A DNA stretch of 64,000 bases, from assembly GCA_038502055.1 (NCBI GenBank), contig JAXRKN010000024.1, positions 372,001-436,000 of the forward strand, read 5' to 3'. Shown piece after piece: positions 11,901 to 23,906 of the stretch. Each line of letters opens with the position of its first letter. Within the stretch, counting starts at the first letter, position 1. This DNA comes from Tanytarsus gracilentus (lineage: Eukaryota > Arthropoda > Insecta > Diptera > Chironomidae). The translations under genes were made by a program, and so were the position numbers. Below the pieces are notes generated by a model. It had not been told where the DNA came from, searched no databases, and saw only the letters and a program-made list of their open reading frames with translations.

Positions 11901-13769
11901 AAAATAAATGTAATAAAGTTCTATTAGTGCTCTCTATATTTTGTGCAGATTCAGATGGTTTATCTTTATTACACAACACAGTGATTGGAGTCATATTTTT
12001 TTGCGTGCATTGGTGATTTTCAATGATGTGTTTTAATTAAGATTTTTTCCTCAACATGAATTAATTTAAATAAATGAATCATCAGATAAAATTCAGTGGA
12101 TATGGGAAGGGGTTGTGGGGTGATTAATTGTATGTTTTGGGGAGGTTGGGATTGTTGATAATTTATTTGGCTTCTTTTGCTTGCTTTAATGCTCTTTGAT
12201 GAAGAAGAGGTGTGATGAGGGTTTGTGTGTTTTTGAGAATTACTATAATAAAATAGTAAAGATGGAAAAAAGAAGAAATATATAGGAGAAGTACTTCGTC
12301 AAAGTCGGAAAAACATAAAAATAAAATTTCATTGACTTGACTTTTTTTCCCATGCAAGTTCAGATTTTTCGCAGTCTGAAAGGCAAATAAGATTTCTCTG
12401 ACGTCGAGTCTGGTCTAATAATACCGCCTTGATTTTTTTTAAACTAACATGACAATGCTTTTAATTTTTTTAATTCCTTTTTAGGGTTTTTTTTGAATTT
12501 AAAATGTACGATAGAAAATTTACAATAATGTCAATTTTGTAACGTACATTTTAAATTCAAAAATACGGTACCAAAAAAATAATTATAAAAGTAAACGACC
12601 ACTTAGAAGACTTAATTTATTTTTTTAGCTCTCATATGACACTCGAATAAGCGTTCATAACTTTCACATGTCAACAGTAAAATCTCAAATGAGACAACAC
12701 ATCAAATCTATCATTAATGATTTCAACACAAAAATTGACATCTCCGCATATAAAAATCCTTCCGATCAGGCAAATGATTTTAGAAATTTACAGACAATAT
12801 CAAAAGCAACTTTTCAACAGCAAACAAATTACTTAAACTCAGTAAAGAGTCAAAATGCGGTGGAACATGAGTTGGAAACGGAAATGAGCACTTCTTTTAA
12901 TGAGTGGAAACATTCAATTTTGGTTCAAAAACAAAATTCAAAAAATTATCCAGACGAATGTTTAGAAACATACAAACTGATTGAGTATGCAAGAGATGTC
13001 AACAACTATCTAAGAATCGATTTCAAAGATCATCTCGAAGAGACGCATTCACAGCGAAAGGAGACCGCATTTAAATGTCTCGCTAATAAAATGGAATATT
13101 ATAAAAGCAATTCCGTTAAATCTCACGTAAAAAATGAATTGACTGGAAAAATGAATGCATTTTTCGAAGGTTTTAAAAGCGGAAGATTCGATAAATTTGA
13201 TCGTAAAATATAATATTTATTTTTTGAAATAATTTTTAATTAAATTTATTTAAAGGACTTCGAGGCGATGGAATTTGGGTTCCGGTTGACATTGCTAAAA
13301 AAACCGTTCCAGAGTACGCAGCAGTAGCAGGTGCTTATGGTGGTGACACATATGTAATTCGAACTTTGTTTAGCTTTAGAGGTACAAATAGGGGAATGAT
13401 CGCTGGTGAATACAGTGCAGTGAAAGGAAAAGTTATGATACCCTATTCAAATTGGTCTTGGGTTTATTACAAAGGAATCTTTAGCGTAAAAAAATCATTT
13501 TTATTTGTATCTTTTAATAATATTTTTTTATTCAGGTTCTAACACATACAAACTATGAGTTTGTCGATAAAAGTACAAACAAGAGAAGAATTTTAGTTGG
13601 ACACAATTATGTGAATGATCCAATTTACATCTGTAGGAGTTATAACGACGAGAGTTCGCTTGATAAGCACATTATAAATGGCAAAGAGGTTGATGGGACG
13701 TGTTATATTTGCTGGAGTGATGATGAAAAAAGTTTTGATGATTATCAGGTTATGGTTGTTAAATCATAA
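8965..13769 (+). CDS. Secreted atlastin/GBP-like GTPase with C-terminal DM9 domain
   Basis: Eight exons join in phase: 8965-9001, 9225-9469, 9559-10590, 10809-11075, 11128-11394, 12629-13202, 13256-13485 and 13536-13769 (961 residues). Residues 1-12 (MKLFLALLFFSC) look like a signal peptide. The GTPase has a P-loop GAYRHGKS at 74-81, keeping the atlastin Arg finger position, then PNTKGIMMWSD, DTQG and FLFRDF. After it come about five helical modules of ~90 residues, two of them encoded by exons of exactly 267 nt. The last two exons encode a DM9/DUF3421-like domain (YAAVAGAYGG, later PIYICRSY and DDYQVMVV). Unlike atlastin there is no C-terminal membrane hairpin. The DM9 frame has no upstream Met of its own, so it must be spliced to the GTPase. 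Weakest points are the GTAAAA donors after exons 6 and 7. Confidence 0.78.
10600..10765. repeat. Fold-back repeat in intron 3 of the GTPase-DM9 gene
   Basis: The intron holds repeated ACCTGCAGGTA-type palindromes. Its left part (GACGCTTGCAGGTACTGA) is roughly the reverse complement of its right part (TCAGTTCCTCCAAGCTTCTC), so the RNA could fold back. A related sequence recurs in intron 5. Confidence 0.5.
11401..11491. repeat. Hairpin repeat in intron 5 of the GTPase-DM9 gene
   Basis: The arm ATGGTTATGGTCAGGGGTTG is mirrored by CAACCCCTGGTCATGGTT about 50 bases later, with GCAAGCTT/AAGCTCGC inside. The right arm resembles the right end of the intron 3 repeat, so these are two copies of one fold-back family. 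It lies directly next to the transposon at 11509. Confidence 0.55.
11509..12431. mobile_element. Non-autonomous hAT-like DNA transposon, 923 bp
   Basis: The ends are perfect 16-bp inverted repeats (CAAGGCGGTATTATTA at the left, its complement ending at 12431). They are flanked by the same 8 bases, ATTTTTTT, at 11501-11508 and 12432-12439. Eight-base target duplications and short inverted repeats are typical of hAT (and P) elements. The flanking octamer is low in complexity, so the duplication is not strong proof. No transposase frame is present inside. It sits within intron 5 of the GTPase-DM9 gene and explains that intron's length. Confidence 0.65.
12494..12560. repeat. Short palindromic repeat (GTAACGTA family)
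   Basis: GAATTTAAAATGTACG is mirrored by GTAACGTACATTTTAAATTC. It is one of at least seven related palindromes in the window with a TACGTTAC/GTAACGTA core. Confidence 0.5.
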
Positions 13770-14153
13770 TTTTTTTAAATAACCTTGACAATCCAGATTT
13801 TCTTACTTTAATAATTCTTTTTTAATGTACTTTAATTTTGAATTTAAAAGTACGTTACAAAATCAACGTCAATTTTGTAACGTAAGTTTTAAATTCAAAA
13901 CTACGGTCAATTATAAAAAGTTAGCGTAAAAACTTTGGATGACATTTTAAAGCAATCGAAAAAAAATATAACTAATTAACGAATTTAAATTAAGGGAAGA
14001 AAAATTTTTGAATTGTTTTTCAAGATCAATTTCGTAAAAGAATCAATAAAATTTTTTAACGTATTTTTTGTATTCATTTAAAAATTTATTCATTGAACTT
14101 TTTTCCCCCTCGACAAATAATTTTTTTGTGTTATTGTTTTCCGATCTTTTGTG
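13770..14153. repeat. Intergenic spacer with a GTAACGTA palindrome (about 13838-13897)
   Basis: The spacer between the GTPase-DM9 gene and Ppt1 holds a near-perfect palindrome, TTGAATTTAAAAGTACGTTA against TAACGTAAGTTTTAAATTCA. The remainder is AT-rich with no gene seen. Confidence 0.55.
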
Positions 14154-15591
14154 ATGAAGTCACAAATTTTTCTAGTGTTTCTAGTCATTTGTGGCTCGCA
14201 CGGTTTGAAACAGCAAAAAGATGGAAACTTCACTCCAATTGTGATGTGGCATGGAATGGGTAAAGTCAGAAAACGTAAGAAATTTCCTTAAAACAATTTT
14301 AATCTCATTTAAGGTGACTCATGTTGCTTTCCGTTCTCACTTGGTGCCATTAAAAAAACTCTTGAGGCTGAATTAAACAATCGAGTGTATGTAAAATCCC
14401 TCGAGATCGGCGGCGGTTACATTCGAGACTTTGAGTCTGGATATTTCATTCATCCGAGCAAGCAGGTTTGTGTGCCATTGCCATCGAGTTTTGGATTCGA
14501 TCTGAATTACTTTATGAACCATGACATAATTTGCAATTACGTGAGAATGATATTTGAGATTTGTATGAATGTTACTTAAGAGAAGGCGCAGCTTAGAGAA
14601 AAACCTTGAAAGATTTTTTTTTCAAACAACTTTTAATTTCAATTGAGAATGAGGAGAATTTTTCTTAAAGATTTTATTTAAATTTAAGTTTTAAATTTTA
14701 AATTTTTCTAATCAAGATTTTTTTTTTTTATTGATTTTAAATTTTAATTTTAAATTATTTTTGGTTTAATTTTTTAATTATATTTTTAATTTGTTTTAAT
14801 TTTATTTTTTTTTTTTTTTAAATTATTTTAAATTTAAAATTTTTTGGATTTTATTTAAATTTTAAATTTTTTAATGCAAATTTTTGCAAAAGTTTTTTTT
14901 AAAATTTTTACTAATTTTTTTTCTAAATATTTTTTAGCTCGACGACGCTTGCACTCAAATATCCAACGACAAAAAGCTCCTCGACGGTTTCAACGCGATC
15001 GGTTTCTCTCAAGGATCTCAATTTCTTCGAGCTCTCCTTCAAAAATGTCCCAAAGCCAAAGTTAAAAATTTAATTACACTCGGTGGCCAGCATCAAGGCG
15101 TTTATGGCCTTCCAAATTGTCCGTCGTTGACTGAAAAAACGTGCGAGTACATTCGAAGTGTTTTGAACTATGCCGCGTATGCTGGATGGGTGCAGAGGAT
15201 GTTGGTGCAGGCGAGCTACTGGCACGACCCGATGAATGAAAATTTGTACAAAAGTAAAAGCACTTTTTTAGCTGAAATTAACAATGAACAAAAAATAAAT
15301 ATAAAATACATCAAACGACTTCAAAGTTTGGAAAATTTTGTGATGGTAAAATTCCTCAACGACACAATTGTTCAGCCAGTGGACACTCAGTGGTTTGGCT
15401 TTTACAAACCCGGCAGCGATGTCGTGACAATTCCACTCGAGGAAAGTGAAATTTTCACCAAAGACAAACTCGGACTGAAACAAATGAAAGCGGATGGAAA
15501 ATTAAAGTTTTTAGGCGTCGAAGGAAATCATTTGCAGTTCGATAAAAAGTGGTTCGTGAAAAATATCGTCGATGATTATTTAAGGAACTGA
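14154..15591 (+). CDS. Ppt1: Palmitoyl-protein thioesterase 1
   Basis: Exons 14154-14259, 14314-14465 and 14938-15591 encode 303 residues, close to the usual ~306. A signal peptide (KSQIFLVFLVICGSHG) leads into PIVMWHGMGDSCC, a PPT1 hallmark. The catalytic Ser is in GFSQGS (Ser110), the Asp in VKFLNDTI and the His in EGNHLQF. LGGQHQGVYGLP and YWHDPMNENLY are also PPT1-specific. The enzyme removes palmitate from S-acylated proteins in the lysosome. The second intron (about 470 bp) is a low-complexity A/T tract. No defects are seen. Confidence 0.95.
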
Positions 15592-15901
15592 AAAATGTGA
15601 GATTGAAAATTGTGAAAATAAAAATTTATTTAAGAATTTTTTGATTTTTTTATGTGTGTTTAAGATTTTTTAATTTTGGGTTTAAAAATTTTTATTGTGT
15701 ATTAAAAAAATTTTCTTGTGGATTAAAAAATTTTTATTGTGAATTTAAAAATTTTTAATTTAATTTTTAAAACGATCAAAAAACTTCAATTTTACAACAA
15801 TAAAAATTATTTCGTTTAATTATTGAAATTTCAGCTGTGTAAATTTTTTTTCGAACATCTTAATTTTTTTTAACCTTATTGAGTTTCAGTGTGTCAGCTC
15901 G

Positions 15902-17587
15902 ATGGAGGCCAAAAACAAAAAATTTCATCAAAACTCATCGAAATTTAATTTAAAAAATTCTTTAATTATTTTCGGAATCTTTGTTGGAATTTTTTCAATA
16001 ATTTTTCTCGCTTTTCGTGAAAATAAAAAAATTGAAAATGAGAAAAATGCTGAAAAAGTGATGATGGATGAGTTGATGGTTAAAGCTCAAGAAAAAATGC
16101 CAGAAAAATGTGAAAAATTAAAATTTTGGTCGGTGAGTGAAAAATTCATAAATTAAAAAAGATTTTAATTAATTTTTAAAAATAATTTTTAGGTTGTAAT
16201 TGAAGAATGGCACGAGAATGGTTCACTCCGAACCCACAATCGAGTTTTCAAGCGAATGAATTTTGAATTTGTGAACGCATCAAATGGCGACGATTGGGAT
16301 ATTTTGTGGTCGACTGAGAGTCCATTCATCAGTGACTACAAGCACGATCCAATTTTCTGTAACGTCAGCTTGAAAAAACTTTTAAGACATCAAAAAACAA
16401 ATCATTTTCCGGGCATAACTGCGCTCGTCGTGAAAAGCATTATGGCTCAAGTTAATCGACACAACAAATTTATTCTTCCGTTTTTTATTCTCCCGAAAGA
16501 TCAAGAAAATTTTGACAAATATATTCGAGAAAATCCGGATAAGAAAATTCTTGAGAAAAATTTTTACAATCGCGGCGTGAAAATTATTGACGTGAAAAAT
16601 TTAAAACCTAAAGAAGAACATTTTTATCAGGAATTTATGGACGATCCATTTTTGATCGATGGACACGCTTTCGACTTTGGAGTTTTTGTCTTAATTACTT
16701 CGTTTGATCCAATTCGAGTTTATCGATACAGTGACGATGTTCTGTTGAGATTTTGTAGTGAAAAATATCATCCGTTCGATGCCGATAACAGAGACAAGTA
16801 TGTCGTGCGTGATGGAAGCATTCCAGTCTATGAAATGCCGTCGTTTAAAAAACTTTACAATAATTTTTCGTTCTCATCTAAAATTATGTTCGAAAATCAC
16901 ATAAAAAATCTCAAATTTGATGTCGAAAAATTTTGGACTCGAATCAATTTTGCAATTAGTAAAATTATCGCTAACTCAGAGTATAACGTGATTGAAAGAT
17001 TTGCAAGGTACAATCAGTCAGGCCATCATTTTTTTGAACTAGTGAGGTTTGACATAATTTTAGATAAAAATTTGAATCCATTTGTGGTCGAAGTCAACAT
17101 GAGCCCGAACTTAACTCCAGCAGCCAAAAAATACGAGGAAAATTCTTTAATTTATGAGCAATTAATTCACAATGTCGTGAAGATGATCGGCGGAGGTTCT
17201 TACCATGAATTCTGGTCGAGGTGAGTTGAAGAAAAAATTTAACAAAAAATTTAGTTAAAAATTTAATTCAGATTCGACTCAACGGACGAAATTGTGACCA
17301 ACAACAAAAATCTCGCGACTTCACTCGCAAAATGCAGTGAGCACGATTGTCTTAATAAATGCAACACAACTTACTGCCAACAGTGTCAACCCTGCATGAC
17401 ACCCGAAATTCGTTATCATCTCAGTGAAGCTTTTCGTGAGCATCAAAATGCGGCAAATTTCGAAAGAGTTTTTCCACTCGAAGATCACTTCAATGATGAA
17501 AAGTTGATCAAGAAAATGACGAAAAATAATCAAATTCAAATGAGATGGTTCAAAGGAAAATGTCAAAATGATAAAAAATTCTGCTGA
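15902..17587 (+). CDS. TTLL15-like protein, copy A
   Basis: Exons 15902-16132, 16193-17220 and 17272-17587 encode 524 residues. A short cytosolic N terminus and a membrane segment (SLIIFGIFVGIFSIIFLAF, about 20-38) are followed by a stalk and a TTL domain with DWDILW, NHFPGI, DPFLIDGHAFDFGVFVLITS, DDVLLRFCSEKYHPFD and HFFELVRFD. EVNMSPNLTP retains the Glu and Asn that bind Mg-ATP in TTL ligases. The position usually Arg in FDxR is Gly here. The last exon is a Cys-rich tail (C-x4-C-x3-C-x4-C-x2-C-x2-C, then C-x6-C), expected to be lumenal. Family members ligate amino acids to tubulin or other proteins; TTLL15-type proteins are membrane-anchored and their substrate here is unknown. Confidence 0.85.
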
Positions 17588-18032
17588 GAAAAATTTTTAA
17601 TAAAAATTATTTAAAACAACTTTAAAATATTAAATTTCATTAAAAAAATACAGGCACGTTTCAGTCACACCTGACGTCCTTGGTATAATTAATTTTTTGA
17701 AAGTGTTAGCGGAAAAATTAAAAAAAGATAAAAAGTCCCAATTGGACAAATAAAAAATGATAAAATAAAAATTGGAATTCATCCTTAAAAAATGTCAACT
17801 AATTTTTTTTCGTGTGAAATTTAATTTTTTTATGTTTTTCTTACAAAAAAAGATTTTTCAATTTTTGTATAAAAAATTGTTTTAAATTTTTTTAGTCTTT
17901 TCTTATAAAAAATATTTTAAGTTGTGAAAATTAAAAATTCGAGTTACGTAACTGACTTAAAACCTGAAAAAATAATTTTTTATCACTTTGATCAGACAGT
18001 CGAGCTTGTAAGAAGATTAAAAAAAATTTCCA
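17588..18032. other. Spacer between TTLL15-like copies A and B
   Basis: AT-rich spacer carrying the 3' flank of copy A and the 5' flank of copy B. TCAGACAGTCGAG near 17992 is a possible initiator. Nothing else is seen. Confidence 0.35.
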
Positions 18033-19712
18033 ATGGTGTTCGCAAAATTTTCAAATTTTGAAAATAAAAACGATGAAAAATTTCAAAAAAAATCTTTGAT
18101 ATTTTTAAAAATCTTTGTTGCAATTTTTTCAATAATTTTTTTCATTTTTCGACAAAATCAAAATTTCGAAATTGAGAAAAATGCTGAAAAAGTGACAATG
18201 GATGAGTTGATGGTAAAAGCTCAACAAAAAATGCCAGAAAAAAGTGAAAAATTAAAATTTTGGTCGGTGAGTGAAAAAATTCATAAAATTATTTCTGAAA
18301 ATTTATTAATTTATTTTTTTTAGGTTTGTCTCGAAAATTTCAGTGACTACGCACCGTCATTTCGAACTCACAATCGAGTTTTTAAGCGAATGAATTTTGA
18401 ATTTGTGAACGCATCAAATGGCGACGATTGGGATATTTTGTGGGCACGCGAAACGCCATGGAGTGGCAACGATCCACTTTTTTGTGACTTTAGAGAGAAA
18501 AAAATTTCACGACATCAAAAAGCGAATCATTTTCCAGGAATCTTTAATTTAGTCAGCAAAAATTACATGAATGAAGTTAATAGAAAATTTGACTTTATTT
18601 TGGCATCTTTTGGATTGCCCGAAGATCAAAAAAAATTTGATAAATTTATTGCTGAAAATCCGAGTAAGAAAATTCTTGAGAAAAATTTTTACAATCGCGG
18701 CGTGAAAATTATTGACGTGAAAAATTTGAAACCCAAAGAAGAACATTTTTATCAGGAATTTATGGACGATCCATTTTTGATCGATGGACACGCTTTCGAC
18801 TTTGGAGTTTTTGTCTTAATTACTTCGTTTGATCCAATTCGAGTTTATCGATACAGTGACGATGTTCTGTTGAGATTTTGTACAGAAAAATATCATCCGT
18901 TCGATGCCGATAACAGAGACAAATATGTCGTACGAGGCGGAAGCAAACACGTCACTGAAATGCCGTCATTTCAAGAAATTTATGCAAATTTTTCGTTCTC
19001 ACCAAAAATCATGTTCGAAAATTTAATTTTCACAAAAGGTTTTGATGTAAAATTATTTTGGGAAAAAATCGACGATGCAATTGGAAAAATTGTCATTAAC
19101 TCAGAAGAAGAAGTTCGAATTATGTTGGAAAATTTTAATGTTTCTGGTCATCACTTCTTCGAACTTGTGAGATTTGACATAATTTTAGATAAAAATTTGA
19201 ATCCATTTGTGGTCGAAGTCAACATGAGCCCGAACTTAACTCCGGCGGTAAATAAATATGAAGAAAATTCTTTGATTTTTGAGCAATTAATTCACAACGT
19301 CGTGAAGATGATTGGCGGAGGTTCTTACCATGAATTCTGGTCGAGGTGAGTTGAAGAAAAAAATTTAATAAAAATTTAGTTAAAAATTTAATTCAGATTC
19401 GACTCAACGGACGAAATTGTGACAAACAACAAAAATCTCGCGACTTCACTCACAAAATGCATCGAGCACGATTGTCTGAGTAAATGCAACTCAACTTACT
19501 GCCAACAGTGTCAACCCTGCATGACACCCGAAATTCGTTATCAACTCAGTGAAGCTTTTCGTGAACATCAAAATGCGGCAAATTTCGAAAGAGTTTTTCC
19601 ACTCGAAGATCACTTCAATGATGAAAAATTGATCAAGAAAATGACGAAAAATAATCAAATTCAAATGAGATGGTTCAAAGGAAAATGCCAAAATGATAAA
19701 AAATGGTGCTAA
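18033..19712 (+). CDS. TTLL15-like protein, copy B
   Basis: Exons 18033-18266, 18324-19345 and 19397-19712 encode 523 residues. The stalk (EKVTMDELMVKAQQKMPEK) matches copies D and G. It has the NLKPKEEHFYQEF form of the first exchange block, the SKHVTEMPSF form of the second, and a tail ending KKWC. The central domain matches copy A almost exactly, whereas residues after DWDILW and the stretch before SGHHFFELVRFD differ. Mg-ATP residues in EVNMSPN are intact. No disabling change is seen. Confidence 0.85.
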
Positions 19713-19882
19713 TAAATTTTTTTTTACTTAATCGATTTTTTTAAATTTATCAAAAACTGTCTAAAATTTCAAGGCGTTCGAATATTTTTTTAAAGTTTCC
19801 CATTTGAGTAAATAATTTTTTTATGCATCGTTTGTTTTAAGCTTAACACGTGTTCAACAGTCATCAACTAGAGTTCCTCGCA

Positions 19883-21493
19883 ATGGGTCTTAAAACTAAT
19901 AAAAATTATCATGAAATTCGAAAGAAAAATTATAGAAATTATTTTTTAATTGTTGTTGCGATAATTTCAGCAATTTTTCTCAAGTTCCATCTCAAAAAAT
20001 CTAGCGAGAAACTCAAATATTGGGGAGTAAGAATTTAAATAAATTTTTAACGTATTTTTAAATTTTAAATTTTTTTAGGTTGCGATAAAAGATTTCAGTT
20101 CTTATGCACCGTCACTTCGAACTCACAATCGAGTTTTTGAGCGAATGAATTTTGAATTTGTGAATTCTTGTGGCGACGATTGGGATATTTTGTGGGCACT
20201 CGAATTTCCTTGGAATGACGAACAGACAAATCCAAAATTTTGTGACGTTAAAAACAAAAAAATTCAACCTCATCAAAAAGTGAATCATTTTCCTGGAATT
20301 TTTACTCTCGTCAGTAAAACTATGATGCTTGAAGCCAACAGCGGTTATGACTTTATTTTGCCATCATTTATTTTACCCGAAGAGCAGGAAATTTTTGATA
20401 AATTTATCGCAGAAAATCCGCAAAAAAAACTTTTGAAGAAAAACTTTTTTAATCGTGGCGTTGAAATTATTGATGTGAAAAATATTGATTTGAATGTTAA
20501 AGAAATTTTTTATCAGGAATTTATGGACGATCCATTTTTGATCGATGGACACGCTTTCGACTTTGGAGTTTATGTCTTAATTACTTCGTTTGATCCAATT
20601 CGAGTTTATCGATACAGTGACGATGTTTTGTTGAGATTTTGTGGTGAAAAATATCATCCATTCGATGCAAAAAATCCTGACAAGTATGTCGTTAAAGATG
20701 GAAGCAAACACGTCACTGAAATGCCGTCGTTCAAAGAAAATTATGCGAATTTTTTATGCTCATCAAAAATCATGTTCGAAAATTTAATTTCCAAAAAAGG
20801 TTTTGATGTAAAATTATTTTGGGAAAAAATTGATAAAGCAATTTCAAAAATTGTTAAAAATTCCGAAAAAGATGTTTTAAAGACTTCCAAAGCTTTGAAT
20901 TTTTCAACTCGCAACTTCTTTGAACTTGTTCGGTTTGACATAATTTTAGATAAAAATTTGAATCCATTTGTGGTTGAAGTCAACATGAGCCCAAACATGA
21001 CCCCAGCAGAGAAAAAACACGAAGAAAATTCTTTAATTTATGAGCAATTAATTCACAATGTCGTGAAGATGATCGGCGGAGGTTCTTACCATGAATTCTG
21101 GTCGAGGTGAGTTGAAGAAAAAAATTAGAAAAATTTAATTTAAAAATTTAAAAATTTAAATTAAAAATTTATTTCAGATTCGACTCAACGGACGAAATTG
21201 TGACCAACAACAAAAATCTCGCGACTTCACTCACAAAATGCATCGAGCACGATTGTCTGAGTAAATGCAACTCAACTTACTGCCAACAGTGTCAGCCCTG
21301 CATGACACCCGAAATTCGTTATCAACTCAGTGAAGCTTTTCGTGAGCATCAAAATGCGGCAAATTTCGAAAGAGTTTTTCCACTCGAAGATCACTTCAAT
21401 GATGAAAAGTTGATCAAGAAAATGACCAAAAATAATCAAATTCAAATGAGATGGTTCAAAGGAAAATGTCAAAATGATAAAAAATTCTGCTGA
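19883..21493 (+). CDS. TTLL15-like protein, copy C
   Basis: Exons 19883-20026, 20079-21106 and 21178-21493 encode 495 residues. The start at 19883 (MGLKTNKNYHEIRKKN) has a better context than the in-frame ATG at 19850. The first exon is short: the membrane segment (NYFLIVVAIISAIFLKF) is kept but the DELMVKAQ stalk is missing. It has its own version of the first block (NIDLNVKEIFYQEF) and the SKHVTEMPSF form of the second. The tail ends KKFC. Its 3' flank is the inverted copy of that of copy H. Confidence 0.82.
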
Positions 21494-21680
21494 AGAAAAC
21501 TTGAACACATAAAAAATTTAGTGTCGACCTTGTTAGTCTGAAAATGTTTGAATAAAAAAAAATTATTTAAAAATTTTTTATTTGTTTAATTGTTTTCAAA
21601 TACATTTTTATGTTCACACAAATTTTGAATTTTTTAAGTTTACTCAACACCATTTTTTATTAAAACTTTACAAAAAAAAT
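21494..21680. repeat. Spacer C/D, one arm of an inverted duplication
   Basis: This spacer between the convergent 3' ends of copies C and D is almost the exact reverse complement of 30194-30388. For example TTTTTATGTTCACACAAATT here appears inverted there. It shows that the C-D and G-H pairs arose from one inverted segmental duplication. Confidence 0.8.
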
Positions 21681-23395
21681 TTAACACCATTTTTTATCAT
21701 TTTGACATTTTCCTTTGAACCATCTCATTTGGATTTGATTATTTTTGGTCATTTTCTTGATCAACTTTTCATCATTGAAGTGATCTTCGAGTGGAAAAAC
21801 TCTTTCGAAATTTGCCGCATTTTGATGTTCACGAAAAGCTTCACTGAGTTGATAACGAATTTCGGGTGTCATGCAGGGTTGACACTGTTGGCAGTAAGTT
21901 GAGTTGCATTCATTCAGACAATCGTGCTCGATGCATTTTGTGAGTGAAGTCGCGAGATTTTTGTTGTTGATCACAATTTCGTCCGTTGAGTCGAATCTGA
22001 ATTAAATTTTTAAATTAAATTTTTCTAATTTTTTTCTTCAACTCACCTCGACCAGAATTCATGGTAAGAACCTCCGCCGATCATTTTCACGACATTGTGA
22101 ATTAATTGCTCATAAATCAAAGAATTTTTTTCATATTTATTTGCAGCCGGAGTTAAATTCGGGCTCATGTTGACTTCGACCACAAATGGATTCAAATTTT
22201 TATCTAAAATTATGTCAAATCTCACGAGTTCAAAAAAGTGATGGCTTGAATGCGTCATTTCACTCAACTTTTTACGAACTCTTCTCTCTGCATTTACGAC
22301 AATTTGTGCGATCGCTTTATCGATTCGTGCCCAAAACTTTTCAACATCAAATTTGAGATTTTTTATGTGATTTTCGAACATAATTTTAGATGAGAACGAA
22401 AAATTCTTGTGAAGCTTTTTAAACGACGGCATTTCATAGACTGGAATGCTTCCATCACGCACGACATACTTGTTTCTGTTATCGGCATCGAACGGATGAT
22501 ATTTTTCACTGCAAAATCTCAACAGAACATCGTCACTGTATCGATAAACTCGAATTGGATCAAACGAAGTAATTAAGACAAAAACTCCAAAGTCGAAAGC
22601 GTGTCCGTCGATCAGAAATGGATCGTCCATAAATTCCTGATAAAAATGTTCTTCTTTAGGTTTCAAATTTTTCACGTCAATAATTTTCACGCCGCGATTG
22701 TAAAAATTTTTCTCAAGAATTTTCTTTTCCGGATTTTCAGCAATAAATTTATCAAAATCTTCTTGATCTTCGGGCAACTCAAAAGATGGCAAAACAAAGT
22801 CAAACCCACGATTTGCTTCATTCATAGAACTTTTGCTGACTAAATTACTAATTCCAGGAAAATGATTTACTTTTTTAGAAATTGGAATTTTTTGATATTG
22901 AAATCGACAAAATAAAGAATTATTTTTTTCCTCGCTCCATGGCGTTTCGAGTGCCCACAAAATGTCCCAATCGTCGCCATTTGATGCGTTCACAAATTCA
23001 AAATTCATTCGCTTAAAAACTCGATTGTGGGTTCGAAGTGACGAAGCAAAGGAACTGAAATCCTCGAGACAAACCTTAGAAAAAAATAAATTAATAAATT
23101 TTTTAAAATAATTTTATCGTTTTTCACTCACCGACCAATATTTTAATTTTTCACATTTTTCACATTTTTCTGGCATTTTTTGCTGAGCTTTTACCATCAA
23201 CTCATCCATCGTCACCTTTTCAGCATTTTTCTCAATTTCAATCTTTTGATTTTGACGAAAAGCGAAAAAAATTATTGAAAAAATTCCAACAAAGATTCCA
23301 AAAATAATTAAATAATTTTTTAAATTAAATTTTTCAGATTTTTCAGATGAATTTTCTTGAACTTTATTCAGTGAATTTTTAGTTTTGGCACCCAT
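21681..23395 (-). CDS. TTLL15-like protein, copy D
   Basis: Exons 23395-23132, 23074-22047 and 21996-21681 encode 535 residues, the longest of the eight because of an extended first exon (MGAKTKNSLNKVQENSSEKS and a doubled EKCEK). It has the NLKPKEEH block with the SIPVYEMPSF block and a tail ending KKWC. The variable stretch before HHFFELVRFD reads RVRKKLSEMTHSS. It converges on copy C with a 187-bp spacer. The ATP-grasp residues and all splice sites are intact. Confidence 0.85.
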
Positions 23396-23906
23396 CGTGC
23401 AAACTCCTCAAAAGAAAATAAATTTGAAAGTAAAATTAAATTTAAAAAAATTGAATTCATCCCAGCAAGAATTTTACTAATTAATAATTAGCTTCACGTG
23501 AAAACTTTGAAATAAAAATAAAAATTATTTTCTTAGAATGGCAAAAAAATTGTTTAAATAATTCTTAATTATATATAAAAAAATTTAGAATCAAAAACTT
23601 TTTAATTAAATATTTTCAATTATTTTTTATTATTAATTAATAAATTTTATTAAAATAATTTTTACAATTTAAAAATTTTGTTGCAATCAAACTGGGATGT
23701 TTGCTCAACTGTGAAACCGTCATGAATTTTTTTTTATAAATTTAATTATTGATCTACCCATAAAGTAAAGTTGTCTTAAACTCTTGTCGTGGTTGTATTT
23801 TAATTTAATAAAAATTATTTCATAAACAATTTATTCAAATACATTTTTACTTTTCTTAAATTTATTTACTCGGCACCATTTTTAATTAAAACTTTACAAA
23901 AAAAAT
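23396..23906. other. Spacer between copies D and E
   Basis: AT-rich. The part next to copy E (about 23820-23906) resembles the 3' flanks of copies D and G. No other structure is seen. Confidence 0.4.

Noticed and set aside
13256..13769. The DM9 exons as an independent gene
   Set aside because: The DM9 frame has no usable start codon at its 5' side and begins right after an acceptor that is in phase with the upstream GTPase exon.
21582..21902. Antisense frame of 106 codons over the tail exon of copy D, and similar ones in the other copies
   Set aside because: It is the complement of the conserved Cys-rich exon and recurs only because that exon is conserved.
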